Assembly (NCBI GenBank): GCA_041725895.1
Contig: JBGRQA010000019.1
Coordinates: 1-64,000, forward strand
Direction of reading: 5' to 3'
DNA from: JBGRQA01 sp041725895
GTDB taxonomy: Bacteria > Bacteroidota > Bacteroidia > Bacteroidales > Marinifilaceae
DNA length: 64,000 nucleotides
Part shown: positions 36,514 through 45,026 of the stretch, piece by piece
Numbering within the stretch: the first letter of the stretch is position 1
Layout: each line of letters opens with the position of its first letter
Notes under the pieces: generated by a model
What the model was told of the DNA's origin: nothing
The model's database searches: none
What the model saw: the letters and a program-made list of their open reading frames with translations, nothing else
Translations under genes and position numbers: made by a program

Positions 36514-37344
36514 CTAATTAGGTACGCTCAATACAGGTATTGGTGAGTGATTCACCATCTGCTGTGCGTACGATCCAATAAACAAGTTCAGCGAACTCTG
36601 GGTTTGCTCTGTCATTATCGTGATTAAATCCGCATTCACTGATTGAGCATACTTGATAGCCGTTTCGGTATTGTTGCTCCCCTTTCGTAACTCTTTTACA
36701 CAGGCCACCTCTTCATTCTGAAGATACAATTCGGCTTGCTCCATATAGCTCTTGATTCTACTAACAACATCCTCATCCGACGTCTCATGCACCCCCAGAA
36801 TATGCACTTCGGCCTTACATGCAGCGGCAATTTCAGCCACCACCGGAATTTTTTTCCGGGTTTCGGAACTTGCATCAATCGGCATCACCAGCTTTTTCAA
36901 TTGATGCCGGTTAAATTCATGACGCAAAGTCAAAACCGGACAAGTAGAGTTACTTACTGTCTTAAATGCGTTACTTCCTATAAAGAACTCCTCAAATCCG
37001 GAAGCTCCATGCGATCCCATAACAATAAGAAAAGCATCACCATACTTGGCTTGATTTACAATCTCCCGGAAGACACTTCCCTGCCGGATTTTAAAATCAA
37101 ACACCCCTCCTTCAACTTGATATTTATCACCCAAGCGTTCGATTAATTTTTCAAAATATTCCTGCACGGTATGAATGATTCGATCTTCCATTCCTTCAAA
37201 GCGATAGGGAATAACAAAATTTTCGGTCTTCTTCACATGAATCATTCGAAGATTGGCGCCTAATTCATTGGCCAATTCGAGGCCATGCTCCAATGCATTC
37301 ATGGAATCTCCGGAAAAATCAACCGGTACTAAAATTCGTTTCAT
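36514..37344 (-). CDS. Tandem universal stress protein (UspA)
   Basis: 276 residues with two Usp domains (1-145 and 150-276). The first keeps the ATP-binding-like MGSHGASGFEEFFIGSNAFKTV pattern (about 110-131) and the second ends LFIGSYAQQMVNHSPIPVL. Both start with the VPVD/MPID beta strand. Such double proteins respond to starvation and redox stress; the ligand is unknown. It precedes the SPOR gene on the same transcript. Confidence 0.9.
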   Translation of the reverse strand: MKRILVPVDFSGDSMNALEHGLELANELGANLRMIHVKKTENFVIPYRFEGMEDRIIHTVQEYFEKLIERLGDKYQVEGGVFDFKIRQGSVFREIVNQAKYGDAFLIVMGSHGASGFEEFFIGSNAFKTVSNSTCPVLTLRHEFNRHQLKKLVMPIDASSETRKKIPVVAEIAAACKAEVHILGVHETSDEDVVSRIKSYMEQAELYLQNEEVACVKELRKGSNNTETAIKYAQSVNADLITIMTEQTQSSLNLFIGSYAQQMVNHSPIPVLSVPN

Positions 37345-37644
37345 GAGCGGTCTGGTTTAGATGATTATTTTCTAATTACAATTGGTTCTGCAGAAAGCAT
37401 TCTCAAAGCAATCCTACTCAAACTCAGGACTTAATTACATTTCCCTTACAGTATCAATCAACACAAGATCTCCCACCTGGTTTTCGAAGGGTAAAAATAC
37501 ACAAAATTATTGAGCTACAAACAGAAGCAGCATTTTCCCCACACCTTCTCAAACAACATGAAATCCAACATCTTCCTGTTATCTGATCCGAACAACTCCC
37601 GCCTTCTTAACTTAAAGTTACAAATAAGAAGAAGTATTTAAAAT
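37345..37644. other. Non-coding stretch upstream of usp
   Basis: About 300 bp between the divergently placed usp start and the yebC terminator. I see no gene, repeat or clear promoter. Confidence 0.5.
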
Positions 37645-37675
37645 AAAAAACGGTTGGATTCTTTGCTCCAACCGT
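37645..37675 (-). terminator. Intrinsic terminator of yebC
   Basis: ACGGTTGGA (37650-37658) pairs with TCCAACCGT (37667-37675). On the minus strand the stem is followed by a T-run, 7 nt behind the stop. Confidence 0.82.
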
Positions 37676-37682
37676 TCTGTAT

Positions 37683-38432
37683 CTAATCCTCTTCAAGGGC
37701 TTTTTGTAACTCCTCCGTCATTTCCAGATTATGAAACACATGCTGGACATCATCATTATCTTCCAATGTATCAATCAGCTTCATCACCTTTAAGGAATTA
37801 TCAACATCCAACTCCTTGGTGGTATTGGGCAAACGCTGCAACTGTTGACTCTCGGGCTCTACTCCCATTTCCTCCAACTTTTTTGCAACGCTTCCAAAAT
37901 CCTCCAGGGCAGAAGTTATTTGAATAGAATTGTCATCCACCTCAAAATCTTCTACTCCGGCATCAATAATCTCCAATTCGAATTCTTCCACATCAATATC
38001 ACCTTTGGGTATGGAGAAAATTCCCTTTCGATCAAAAATAAAACCAAGAGAACCATTGGTCCCCAAATTGCCTCCATTTTTGACAAAAGCAGATCGAACA
38101 CTACTCACCGTTCGGTTATTATTATCGGTTAAGCATTCAACAAAAACAGCCACTCCATGGGTAGCATATCCTTCAAATGTGACCTCCTCAAAACTACTAT
38201 CATCCTTCTCTGCTTTGGATACGGCCCGAGCGATATTATCCTTGGGCATATTTACCCCCTTCGCATTCTGGATAGCCAGGCGCAGTCGGGGATTCGCATC
38301 AGGATCGGCTGATCCGCCCTCCTTTACCGCAATTGTAATTTCTTTGGAAACTCTCGAAAAGATCTTGGAACGTTTTGCATCCAATGCACCTTTCTTTCGC
38401 TTAATGGTTGACCATTTACTATGTCCGGACAT
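37683..38432 (-). CDS. yebC: YebC/PmpR family protein (TACO1)
   Basis: 249 residues starting MSGHSKWSTIKRKKGA, the invariant family opening. I chose this ATG at 38432; the frame continues 15 codons upstream but that would cross the promoter. Family members act as transcription regulators or, as shown more recently, relieve ribosome stalling at proline stretches. The conserved DANPRLRLAIQNAKGVNMPKDNI region (about 45-68) and the acidic C-terminal domain are present. Single gene with its own promoter and terminator. Confidence 0.95.
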   Translation of the reverse strand: MSGHSKWSTIKRKKGALDAKRSKIFSRVSKEITIAVKEGGSADPDANPRLRLAIQNAKGVNMPKDNIARAVSKAEKDDSSFEEVTFEGYATHGVAVFVECLTDNNNRTVSSVRSAFVKNGGNLGTNGSLGFIFDRKGIFSIPKGDIDVEEFELEIIDAGVEDFEVDDNSIQITSALEDFGSVAKKLEEMGVEPESQQLQRLPNTTKELDVDNSLKVMKLIDTLEDNDDVQHVFHNLEMTEELQKALEED

Positions 38433-38466
38433 AAGCTTACATTTTATGATTCGTATTGCTAGAAAA

Positions 38467-38496
38467 CAAAAGTACAAAATTGCGTCATCTTATAAA
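38467..38496 (-). promoter_or_regulatory. Promoter of yebC
   Basis: On the minus strand TTTA (38496-38493), 18 bp, then TACTTTTG (38474-38467), an exact TAnnTTTG. Transcript start near 38460, about 28 nt before the chosen ATG. Confidence 0.6.
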
Positions 38497-38567
38497 ATTT
38501 ACAGTCTGATCAGATTCCCAAATCCGCTGCACCTCATTCCTATATTCCACTTGTTCCGCCTGAAGAA

Positions 38568-38598
38568 TTTGGCAGACAGGCAATATAATGTAACTTTG
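38568..38598 (+). promoter_or_regulatory. Consensus promoter of miaB
   Basis: TTTG at 38568-38571, exactly 19 bp, then TAACTTTG at 38591-38598. Both boxes match the Bacteroidota consensus. The transcript would start near 38606, which decides the miaB start in favour of ATG 38628 over GTG 38613. Confidence 0.75.
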
Positions 38599-38627
38599 CA
38601 GGGAAATATTACGTGCAAAAGGGAAAT

Positions 38628-39968
38628 ATGACAAACAAAATCAATAGCAAGAAATTATTCCTGGAAACCTATGGTTGCCAGATGAATGTAGCAGACAGTG
38701 AGGTAGTGGCTTCAATCATGCAGCACAATGGTTATGAGTTGACCAAATCAAGAGAGGAAGCTGACATTATTCTGGTAAATACCTGTTCGGTGCGTGAAAA
38801 TGCAGAGCAAAGAGTACGGGGCCGAGTTCAGGGATTTAGCGAACTGAAAAAAAAGAAGCCCGGATTATTGGTTGGGGTTATCGGTTGTATGGCCGAACGC
38901 CTGGGCGAGAAACTGTTTGAAGAGGAAAAGAATGTAAATATTGTGGTAGGTCCTGATGCTTACATGGATCTTCCGATGTTGGCAGAGAAAGCAGAGAAGG
39001 GAGAGAAAGCCATCAATATTGAACTTTCGTTAACCGAAACCTATAAAGATATTTGTCCTTCCCGTATTGACGAAACAGCCATCTCCGGTTTTGTTTCCAT
39101 CATGCGTGGTTGCAATAACTTTTGCACCTACTGCATTGTTCCTTATACCAGAGGAAGAGAACGAAGCCGAAATCCGGAAAGCATCCTGAGAGAGGTACAC
39201 GACCTGGCGGAAAAAGGCTATAAGGAAGTAACTCTCCTGGGGCAGAATGTAAATTCATTCCACTATAAAAACTCGGTTTCGGAAGTGGGATTCCCTGAGC
39301 TTCTGGAAATGGTTGCCAAAGCAGAACCCGATATGCGTATCCGTTTCGCCACCTCGCACCCCAAGGACATGAGTGACGAAACTTTAAAAATCATTGCTCA
39401 ATACGACAATATTTGCAAATACATCCACCTTCCAGTACAATCCGGTAGCAATTCGGTACTGAAGGACATGAATCGTAAATACACCCGCGAATGGTACCTG
39501 GATCGGATTCAAGCCATCCGTAAATTCATTCCCGACTGTGGCATCTCCACCGATATGTTCTGTGGTTTTCACAACGAAAGTGAAGAGGATTTCCAGCAAA
39601 CTCTGGACTTGATGAAGGAAGTGAAATTCGATCTGGCCTACATGTTCAAATACTCTGAACGTCCGGGCACCTATGCTTACAAGAAATTGGAAGATAATAT
39701 TCCTGAAGAGGTGAAAGGACGTCGTTTGCAAGAGATGATTGAGCTTCAGGGCAAAATGTCTAAAGAAAGTAACGAGAGAGATCTGGGAAAAGTATTCGAG
39801 GTATTGGTTGAGGGCATTTCCAAGAAATCCGATCAGGAATTGTATGGCCGTAGTTCTCAGAACAAGGTAATTGTATTCCCAAAAGAGAATTTTAAGGTAG
39901 GCGATTACGCAAAAGTAAAAGTAACCGACTGTACCTCTGCCACCCTAAAAGGTGTGGTTGTAAAATAG
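38628..39968 (+). CDS. miaB: tRNA methylthiotransferase MiaB
   Basis: 446 residues. MiaB adds a methylthio group to i6A37 of tRNAs. N-terminal UPF0004 domain with three cluster cysteines (ETYGCQMN, NTCSVRENAE, GCMAERLG), radical-SAM motif CNNFCTYCIVP, and a C-terminal TRAM domain ending KVTDCTSATLKGVVVK. The PYTRGRERSR segment is the MiaB signature that separates it from RimO. ATG 38628 fits the promoter. A terminator follows 23 nt downstream. Confidence 0.97.
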   Translation: MTNKINSKKLFLETYGCQMNVADSEVVASIMQHNGYELTKSREEADIILVNTCSVRENAEQRVRGRVQGFSELKKKKPGLLVGVIGCMAERLGEKLFEEEKNVNIVVGPDAYMDLPMLAEKAEKGEKAINIELSLTETYKDICPSRIDETAISGFVSIMRGCNNFCTYCIVPYTRGRERSRNPESILREVHDLAEKGYKEVTLLGQNVNSFHYKNSVSEVGFPELLEMVAKAEPDMRIRFATSHPKDMSDETLKIIAQYDNICKYIHLPVQSGSNSVLKDMNRKYTREWYLDRIQAIRKFIPDCGISTDMFCGFHNESEEDFQQTLDLMKEVKFDLAYMFKYSERPGTYAYKKLEDNIPEEVKGRRLQEMIELQGKMSKESNERDLGKVFEVLVEGISKKSDQELYGRSSQNKVIVFPKENFKVGDYAKVKVTDCTSATLKGVVVK

Positions 39969-39990
39969 AATCAACGCTTTATAAGATCAA

Positions 39991-40027
39991 CAGGCCGTTC
40001 CAGTATTGCTGAAACGGCCTGTTCTTT
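39991..40027 (+). terminator. Terminator between miaB and the YitT gene
   Basis: CAGGCCGTT (39991-39999) pairs with AACGGCCTG (40013-40021), with extra inner pairing (CAG/CTG), then TTCTTT. It probably serves miaB; the opposing gene ends 16 bp away. Confidence 0.7.
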
Positions 40028-40042
40028 ATATTGATTTCTCTA

Positions 40043-40933
40043 TTATTCAATCGGTTTAAAACCGTAACCGAATACATCATTGGTATTCATTGTTGCGATA
40101 AAAGCTTCGGCATCCGTCTTTTTCACCATCCTCTCCAAGTGAGCCAACTCCTTTCGCGAAAGAGCTGTAAAGATGATTTTCTTCTCCTTTTCCTGAAAAA
40201 ACAAACCTTCGCCATGAATGTAAGTGCCGCCCCGATCCATATTTAGAATATGATTACGAATCTCCTCATGCTTTTCAGAAATAATGAAAGCTGCTTTTTT
40301 ATCATCCAGCCCATTTAAAACCGCATCCACAGTTTTGGAGATAGACAGAATGGCAATAATACAGTAGGGAGCCAAATCGATATCCCGAAAAACCATAACA
40401 CTGGTGAGTACAATTAAACCGTCAATAACCAGGAACAATTGCCCCACGGGCACACGCAAATATTTTGAAATAATGCGGGCTATAATATCCGTTCCCCCAG
40501 TAGTAGCTTCGGCCCGAATCACCAGGGCAATTCCCAACCCAATGATTCCACCACCAAACATAGCCGAAACAAGCAGATCTTTCGTCACCATAGCGTTTCC
40601 AAACAGATAGGTTAAACCATCAATAAAAAGAGACCCCAAAACCATGGAAAGAACAGTTTTCACTCCAAAATGCCCCCCTAGAGCATAAATCCCCCACAGT
40701 AAGAGTGGAATATTAATACAAAGAGCCACCACACCAATAGGGAAATTGGTCAGATAATTAACAATTATACTGAATCCGAACACTCCTCCCGGAACCAACT
40801 TATGGGGTACAATAAAAAACACATAGCCCAGGGCTACCAACACGGATCCTAAAACCACCAAGGAATAATTACGGAACCAAATTGGAGAAAACAGGGATTC
40901 TTTTTCGAAAACTTTTTTATGATATTTTGGCAT
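40043..40933 (-). CDS. YitT family membrane protein (DUF161 + DUF2179)
   Basis: 296 residues with five or six hydrophobic helices in the first 210 residues, including GGVFGFSIIVNYL and the family motif RAEATTGGTDIIA. A soluble C-terminal DUF2179 domain follows, with MDRGGTYIHGEGLF. The function is unknown; related proteins were suggested to move small molecules. ATG 40933 (MPKYHKKVF) is preferred; an ATG at 40966 would add 11 residues. It is a single gene. Confidence 0.9.
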   Translation of the reverse strand: MPKYHKKVFEKESLFSPIWFRNYSLVVLGSVLVALGYVFFIVPHKLVPGGVFGFSIIVNYLTNFPIGVVALCINIPLLLWGIYALGGHFGVKTVLSMVLGSLFIDGLTYLFGNAMVTKDLLVSAMFGGGIIGLGIALVIRAEATTGGTDIIARIISKYLRVPVGQLFLVIDGLIVLTSVMVFRDIDLAPYCIIAILSISKTVDAVLNGLDDKKAAFIISEKHEEIRNHILNMDRGGTYIHGEGLFFQEKEKKIIFTALSRKELAHLERMVKKTDAEAFIATMNTNDVFGYGFKPIE

Positions 40934-41252
40934 TTTATTTCGTTTTAGAAACTGAAACAGAAGCATGCAACTATTGATTTGATACGAAGCTGTTGATTTT
41001 TGGTCTTAGGCTCATACGAAAAGTATCAACATGCAATTCTTTTCAGTTTGGAATAATTGATATAATGGAGCGTAAGACATTACAACACCCTTATTGCTAT
41101 TACACAATAATGTATCGCGACACCTTTCTCCGAAATAATAAAATAGTAGTGATTTTTATTGATAAACTTCCCAAACATAGCCCTCCCCTTCTTTTTCTTA
41201 TCAGAAAAAGAGAAAACCTGTATAATTTTAATAAATCGGGAATATCACATCA
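40934..41252. other. Non-coding stretch upstream of the YitT gene
   Basis: About 320 AT-rich bp. I see no gene. Short partial inverted matches (TTGATAC/GTATCAA) are too weak to call. Confidence 0.45.
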
Positions 41253-41339
41253 ATATCCATGGCACAAACAATTCAAGCGACAACTATTAAAAAAATAGTT
41301 CCGCTCAACTCTGTGCCACCCCTGGCAGGTCATGGATAT
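41253..41339. other. Nested stem-loop element behind glutaminase
   Basis: A closed set of helices in 87 bp: ATATCCATG (41253-41261) with CATGGATAT (41331-41339), GCACA (41262-41266) with TGTGC (41312-41316), GCG plus AACTATT (41277-41288) with AATAGTT plus CGC (41294-41304). There is an alternative hairpin TGCCA-CCCC-TGGCA (41314-41327) that competes with the second helix. No T-run follows on either strand, so it is not an ordinary intrinsic terminator. It may be a small structured RNA or a 3' UTR element of the glutaminase gene, whose stop is 29 bp away. Confidence 0.5.
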
Positions 41340-41368
41340 CTGTTTCGTGTCATTTCTGTAAATCGATT

Positions 41369-42280
41369 TTAAAATACCGAACGCCCTGTTAATGTGGTAA
41401 ACATCTCCAAAGCTTTGCCGCCAAGATACGAATTTCCGGCAGAATCCAAACCGGGGGCCCAAACAACCACACTCATCACTCCCGGAATAATCCCCACAAT
41501 GCCTCCTCCAACGCCACTCTTGGCAGGAATTCCAACCTTGTAAGCAAAATTACCGACCGCATCGTAGGTCCCGCAAGTCATTAAAAGAGAGTTCACCTTT
41601 TTGGTCTGACGGAAGGAAAGAATCTCTTCCCCCTCAATAGTTTTCCCATTGTTGGCAAGAAACAGGAAAGTTCTGGCCAGATCCATACTACTCATGCTCA
41701 ACGAACATTGATGATAGTAGGTATCCAATACCTCCTTCACATTGTTTTCCAGGTTCCCGTAACTTTTGATAAAGTTGGCAAGAGCCAGATTACGAAACCC
41801 CGTCTCCTTTTCCGACGCAGCCACCTCAAAATCATATATTATAGCAGGATTACCTGAAAGATGACGTACAAATTCAATAATTCTGTTCTTGGGATTCTTA
41901 TAAATACTTAAAAGGGAATCACTAACAACAATAGCACCGGCATTAATAAAAGGATTGCGGGGAATACCGTTTTCCGTTTCCAACTGCACCAAAGAATTAA
42001 AGGCATTTCCGGATGGTTCAATTCCCACCCTCCGATTCAGAATCGAATCATCATCCTTAAGAGACAGGGTCAAACTAATAATTTTGGAGATACTCTGAAT
42101 AGAGAACTTATCAAAAGCATTCCCTATGGAATATTCCTCTCCTGTTACCAATTTTATAGCCATCCCAAAATTATCGGGAGAAACAGCACCCAAAGCAGGA
42201 ATATAATCGGCCACCTTCCCTTTCTCAGGGCTCTGGGCTATTTCCTGCTCAATTTCTTCCAATATCTTTCTGTAATCCAT
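41369..42280 (-). CDS. glsA: Glutaminase (beta-lactamase fold)
   Basis: 303 residues, converts glutamine to glutamate and ammonia. The catalytic Ser-x-x-Lys is S63-I-S-K66 in FSIQSISK, followed by NPFINAGAIVVS and the late GVPAKSGVGGGI-type loop (here GIPAKSGVGGGIVG). Start ATG 42280 (MDYRKILEEIEQEIA) is the family start; the frame stays open 22 codons upstream, which I judge non-coding. No acid-resistance partner (gadC) is adjacent. Confidence 0.95.
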   Translation of the reverse strand: MDYRKILEEIEQEIAQSPEKGKVADYIPALGAVSPDNFGMAIKLVTGEEYSIGNAFDKFSIQSISKIISLTLSLKDDDSILNRRVGIEPSGNAFNSLVQLETENGIPRNPFINAGAIVVSDSLLSIYKNPKNRIIEFVRHLSGNPAIIYDFEVAASEKETGFRNLALANFIKSYGNLENNVKEVLDTYYHQCSLSMSSMDLARTFLFLANNGKTIEGEEILSFRQTKKVNSLLMTCGTYDAVGNFAYKVGIPAKSGVGGGIVGIIPGVMSVVVWAPGLDSAGNSYLGGKALEMFTTLTGRSVF

Positions 42281-42575
42281 TCGTTTATCCTGTTTTTTCA
42301 AAAAAATGCATGCGAAGATAGCTGGTTTGCAAATATCTACAAGCAATCTATCAATAAAAAATACGAAAAATTATTACGTATGAACAGAGAAAACAGAAAT
42401 CCCCTACAAATTCATCCATTTCCTTTCTGAATTACCCAAAAAATTGAAGAGTCAATTGGATCTCCCATCAAGCCCCCCTTTTCATCTGAATTTAAAACCG
42501 ACACTTGCAACAAGTACCGAGATCTTTCATAGCTTTGAACTAGCCTTAACAAACCCCAAACCTTTGTTTGGAGGC

Positions 42576-42604
42576 TTGCATTTTCCAAAATCTATATAAC
42601 TTTG
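42576..42604 (+). promoter_or_regulatory. Promoter of the GNAT gene
   Basis: TTG at 42576-42578 and TAACTTTG at 42597-42604 (exact -7 consensus), separated by 18 bp. Start of transcription near 42612, 15 nt before the ATG. The rest of the 346-bp gap from 42281 holds nothing else that I recognise. Confidence 0.6.
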
Positions 42605-42626
42605 GTGACAAACAAAATATACACCT

Positions 42627-43145
42627 ATGAAAATCCAGGTACTTCCCGAACAGAAACAACATTACAATACCATCACCATGATTAACGACATGGCCTTTGG
42701 CCAAGAAGCGGAAGGTCAATTGGTGATAAAACTTCGAAAAAATCGAAAATTCAGAAAAGAACTCTCACTGGTTGCCTGCATGGGCCCGGAAGTTGTAGGT
42801 CACATCCTGTTTTTCCCTATCGATATTCTGAAGGAAGATGGCACCCATCCCACACTGGCATTGGCGCCCATGTCGGTAATTCCCGAACTACAGGGATTGG
42901 GTATTGGTAGCGAACTGGTAAAAAAAGGCCTGGCCAAAGCCAAAAAACTGGGGTACGATTCGGTAATTGTTTTAGGACATGAGGACTACTATCCCCGTTT
43001 TGGTTTTCAACCTGCCTCCCACTGGAAAATCATAGCCCCCTTTGAGGTTCCCGATGCAGCATTTCTAGCCATTGAACTGGAAAAGGGAGCACTTGAAAAT
43101 GCAGCAGGGAAAGTTCAGTACCCCAAAGAATTTGATAATGTATAG
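42627..43145 (+). CDS. GNAT family N-acetyltransferase
   Basis: 172 residues. The acetyl-CoA site reads LAPMSVIPELQGLGIGSELVKKGL, cited by position (about 74-97), i.e. the Q-x-x-G-I-G-x-x-L pattern of motif A, followed by VIVLGHEDYYPRFGFQPA. The latter GHxDYYxRFGF stretch is shared with YhbS-like acetyltransferases. The substrate is unknown. It stands alone behind its own promoter. Confidence 0.9.
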   Translation: MKIQVLPEQKQHYNTITMINDMAFGQEAEGQLVIKLRKNRKFRKELSLVACMGPEVVGHILFFPIDILKEDGTHPTLALAPMSVIPELQGLGIGSELVKKGLAKAKKLGYDSVIVLGHEDYYPRFGFQPASHWKIIAPFEVPDAAFLAIELEKGALENAAGKVQYPKEFDNV

Positions 43146-43241
43146 AAAACAAAAGGACTAAAGCCCTGGGAGTAATAATCTAATAAAAACAAAGGTTTCC
43201 TATTCCAATCGATAATACTGACAACAAAAACACAATAAACC

Positions 43242-43589
43242 ATGAGCGAAAAAATCAAGGAATTCAGAGCCTATCGGGCGAAAATGAACGAAAAACTACT
43301 TGCCGGAAACAATAAGGTAATCAAGCGAATCTTCAACATCGACACCAACACCTATATGGACGGCGCCCTGTCGGCCAAGGTCAAAGAAATGATGGGACTT
43401 TCCACCTCCATGGTACTACGCTGCGACGATTGCATCAAGTACCACCTGGAAAAATGCTTTGAGCTGGGCGTAACCACCGAGGAGCTGTTCGAAATATTCT
43501 CAGTAGCCAATCTGGTAGGCGGAACCATTGTTATCCCCCACACCCGAAGAGCCCTGGAATACTGGGAAGAGCTTTTGGAAAACGAATAA
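43242..43589 (+). CDS. AhpD-like carboxymuconolactone decarboxylase family protein
   Basis: 115 residues with the redox motif C61-D-D-C64-x-x-x-H68, the AhpD pattern in which two cysteines and a histidine reduce peroxides or serve as a thiol relay. The rest, GVTTEELFEIFSVANLVGGT (about 75-94), is the second conserved helix. No peroxiredoxin gene is adjacent. The next gene encodes a thioredoxin-fold protein, but a terminator separates them. Confidence 0.9.
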   Translation: MSEKIKEFRAYRAKMNEKLLAGNNKVIKRIFNIDTNTYMDGALSAKVKEMMGLSTSMVLRCDDCIKYHLEKCFELGVTTEELFEIFSVANLVGGTIVIPHTRRALEYWEELLENE

Positions 43590-43611
43590 TATTAATTTCA
43601 CCACAAACGAA

Positions 43612-43657
43612 ACACGAAGTACAAAGAAGATCTATCCTTGCTATACTTCGTGTTTTT
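43612..43657 (+). terminator. Intrinsic terminator behind the AhpD-like gene
   Basis: ACACGAAGTA (43612-43621) pairs with TACTTCGTGT (43644-43653) and is followed by T residues. The loop is 22 nt. Confidence 0.7.
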
Positions 43658-43705
43658 CCTCTTTGGGACGTTGTACATTAAAATCCTCTCATTTAAAAAC
43701 ACACC

Positions 43706-44722
43706 ATGCGTTACTTACTTTTTCTGATCATTCTAACCCCCTTACAACTACTTAGCCAAACGCCTATAACTGAAATTCGATGGATGAATCTGGAAACCGC
43801 TATGAAGGCCTACGAAAAGCAGGAGAAACCTTTGCTGATTGATATATATACCGATTGGTGCGGCTGGTGCAAACGCATGGACAAAACAACCTACAGCAAT
43901 CCTTCCATTGCAGCTTACATCAACACCTACTTCTATCCGGTAAAGCTGAATGCCGAAAAAAGAGATACCATTCTCCTGGAAGGCAAAACCTACGCCCCAG
44001 TCAGAGGACAAAAAGCTCATCCTCTTGCCGTAAAACTGCTGGAGGGAAAACTTTCCTACCCCTCCACTATTTTCTGGGAACGCGATGCCAATTTCAGGTT
44101 GCGGGTTCCGGGCTTTCTGGATGTAAAATTGATGGAACCCTTCCTGGTCTACTTCGCGGAAAAAGCCTACAAAACCACACCTATCGATCAATTTCGGGAA
44201 GACTTCAAAACAACATTTGAAACCAACAGCCGGGATAAAACCAACCTCATCCAATGGCTAAGCTTTGAGCAATTGGATAAGCAAAGAAGAGGGTCGGACA
44301 AAAAAATCCTCCTGTATCTTTCGGCCAAATGGAACAACTCCTCTAAAATGATGCAGGCCACTACCTTTTCCGACAGCACCATTGCGCAACTGATCAATGA
44401 GAAATATCTTCCCGTTCGTCTGGATGCTCAAAGCCGGGACAGCATCCTCTTTCTGAACGGGAAATTTGTAAATGCCGGAAAACAGAATGGAAATTTCCAT
44501 CAATTAGCATTGGCACTCGGTCAGGGAAAAATAAAGCTACCGGGACTTTTCCTCTTCGACCAGCAAGGGAAGCTGATTAACAGAACCAGTTATTTTTTAG
44601 GAAATACAATTGCCCAAACCCTTCTGGAATACTTCGCAGACGATGCATACCTTCATGAAAAATGGCAGGACTTTAGAAATAAAAACACCCATACAAATAA
44701 AGGGGCTAATTCTTCCAAATAG
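43706..44722 (+). CDS. Secreted protein with two thioredoxin domains, the second lacking CxxC
   Basis: 338 residues with a signal peptide (1-18, ending LSQT). Domain 1 (about 25-150) is of the DUF255/thioredoxin_7 type with active site W51-C52-G-W-C55. Domain 2 (about 195-320) repeats the same plan: SAKWNNSSKMM at the active-site position (N210...S213 in place of the cysteines), then PVRLDAQSRDSIL against PVKLNAEKRDTIL of domain 1, and a shared HxLAxxLxxGKxxxP block. So it arose by internal duplication and domain 2 lost its redox centre, perhaps keeping a binding role. Likely a periplasmic disulphide or cytochrome-maturation helper. Confidence 0.85.
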   Translation: MRYLLFLIILTPLQLLSQTPITEIRWMNLETAMKAYEKQEKPLLIDIYTDWCGWCKRMDKTTYSNPSIAAYINTYFYPVKLNAEKRDTILLEGKTYAPVRGQKAHPLAVKLLEGKLSYPSTIFWERDANFRLRVPGFLDVKLMEPFLVYFAEKAYKTTPIDQFREDFKTTFETNSRDKTNLIQWLSFEQLDKQRRGSDKKILLYLSAKWNNSSKMMQATTFSDSTIAQLINEKYLPVRLDAQSRDSILFLNGKFVNAGKQNGNFHQLALALGQGKIKLPGLFLFDQQGKLINRTSYFLGNTIAQTLLEYFADDAYLHEKWQDFRNKNTHTNKGANSSK

Positions 44723-44736
44723 GAAGGATAGGCCCC
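44702..44736 (+). terminator. Weak hairpin over the stop of the thioredoxin gene
   Basis: GGGGC (44702-44706) with GCCCC (44732-44736) and an inner CTTCC/GGAAG helix, separated by internal loops. It overlaps the stop codon and has only a poor T-run. Confidence 0.35.
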
Positions 44737-45026
44737 AATTCTTCCTACTCTTCATCCAAAGGAAAATACAAAAGACAGAAATCCCGATACAGAATATCTA
44801 TCCCCTCGTTGATTTTCCCTTCTTTTTCCCAAATAACGAACGAAATCGGACACCCCCTTGTTCACTTACGAACGTTCCAATCAGATTATTACACAATTCA
44901 AAAACACTATCTTAAACGTAACCAATTAATTACGTTTTTTGGCATGAATTATGGTTTCGCATTCCGGATTTCGTACAAGATTTTTTTATCTTAATCGCCC
45001 TAATTTATTTAACATCAAATACAATC
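44737..45026. other. Leader region of protease copy 1
   Basis: About 290 bp without a gene. An inverted repeat AAACGTAA (44914-44921) / TTACGTTT (44930-44937) followed by T residues lies 90 bp before the protease start. The palindrome found before copies 2 and 3 is not present here. No clear TAnnTTTG box. Confidence 0.45.

Noticed and set aside
40966..41035. Inverted matches TTGATAC/GTATCAA near the YitT gene start
   Set aside because: Short, with a long loop and flanking direct instead of inverted matches; could be chance in AT-rich DNA.
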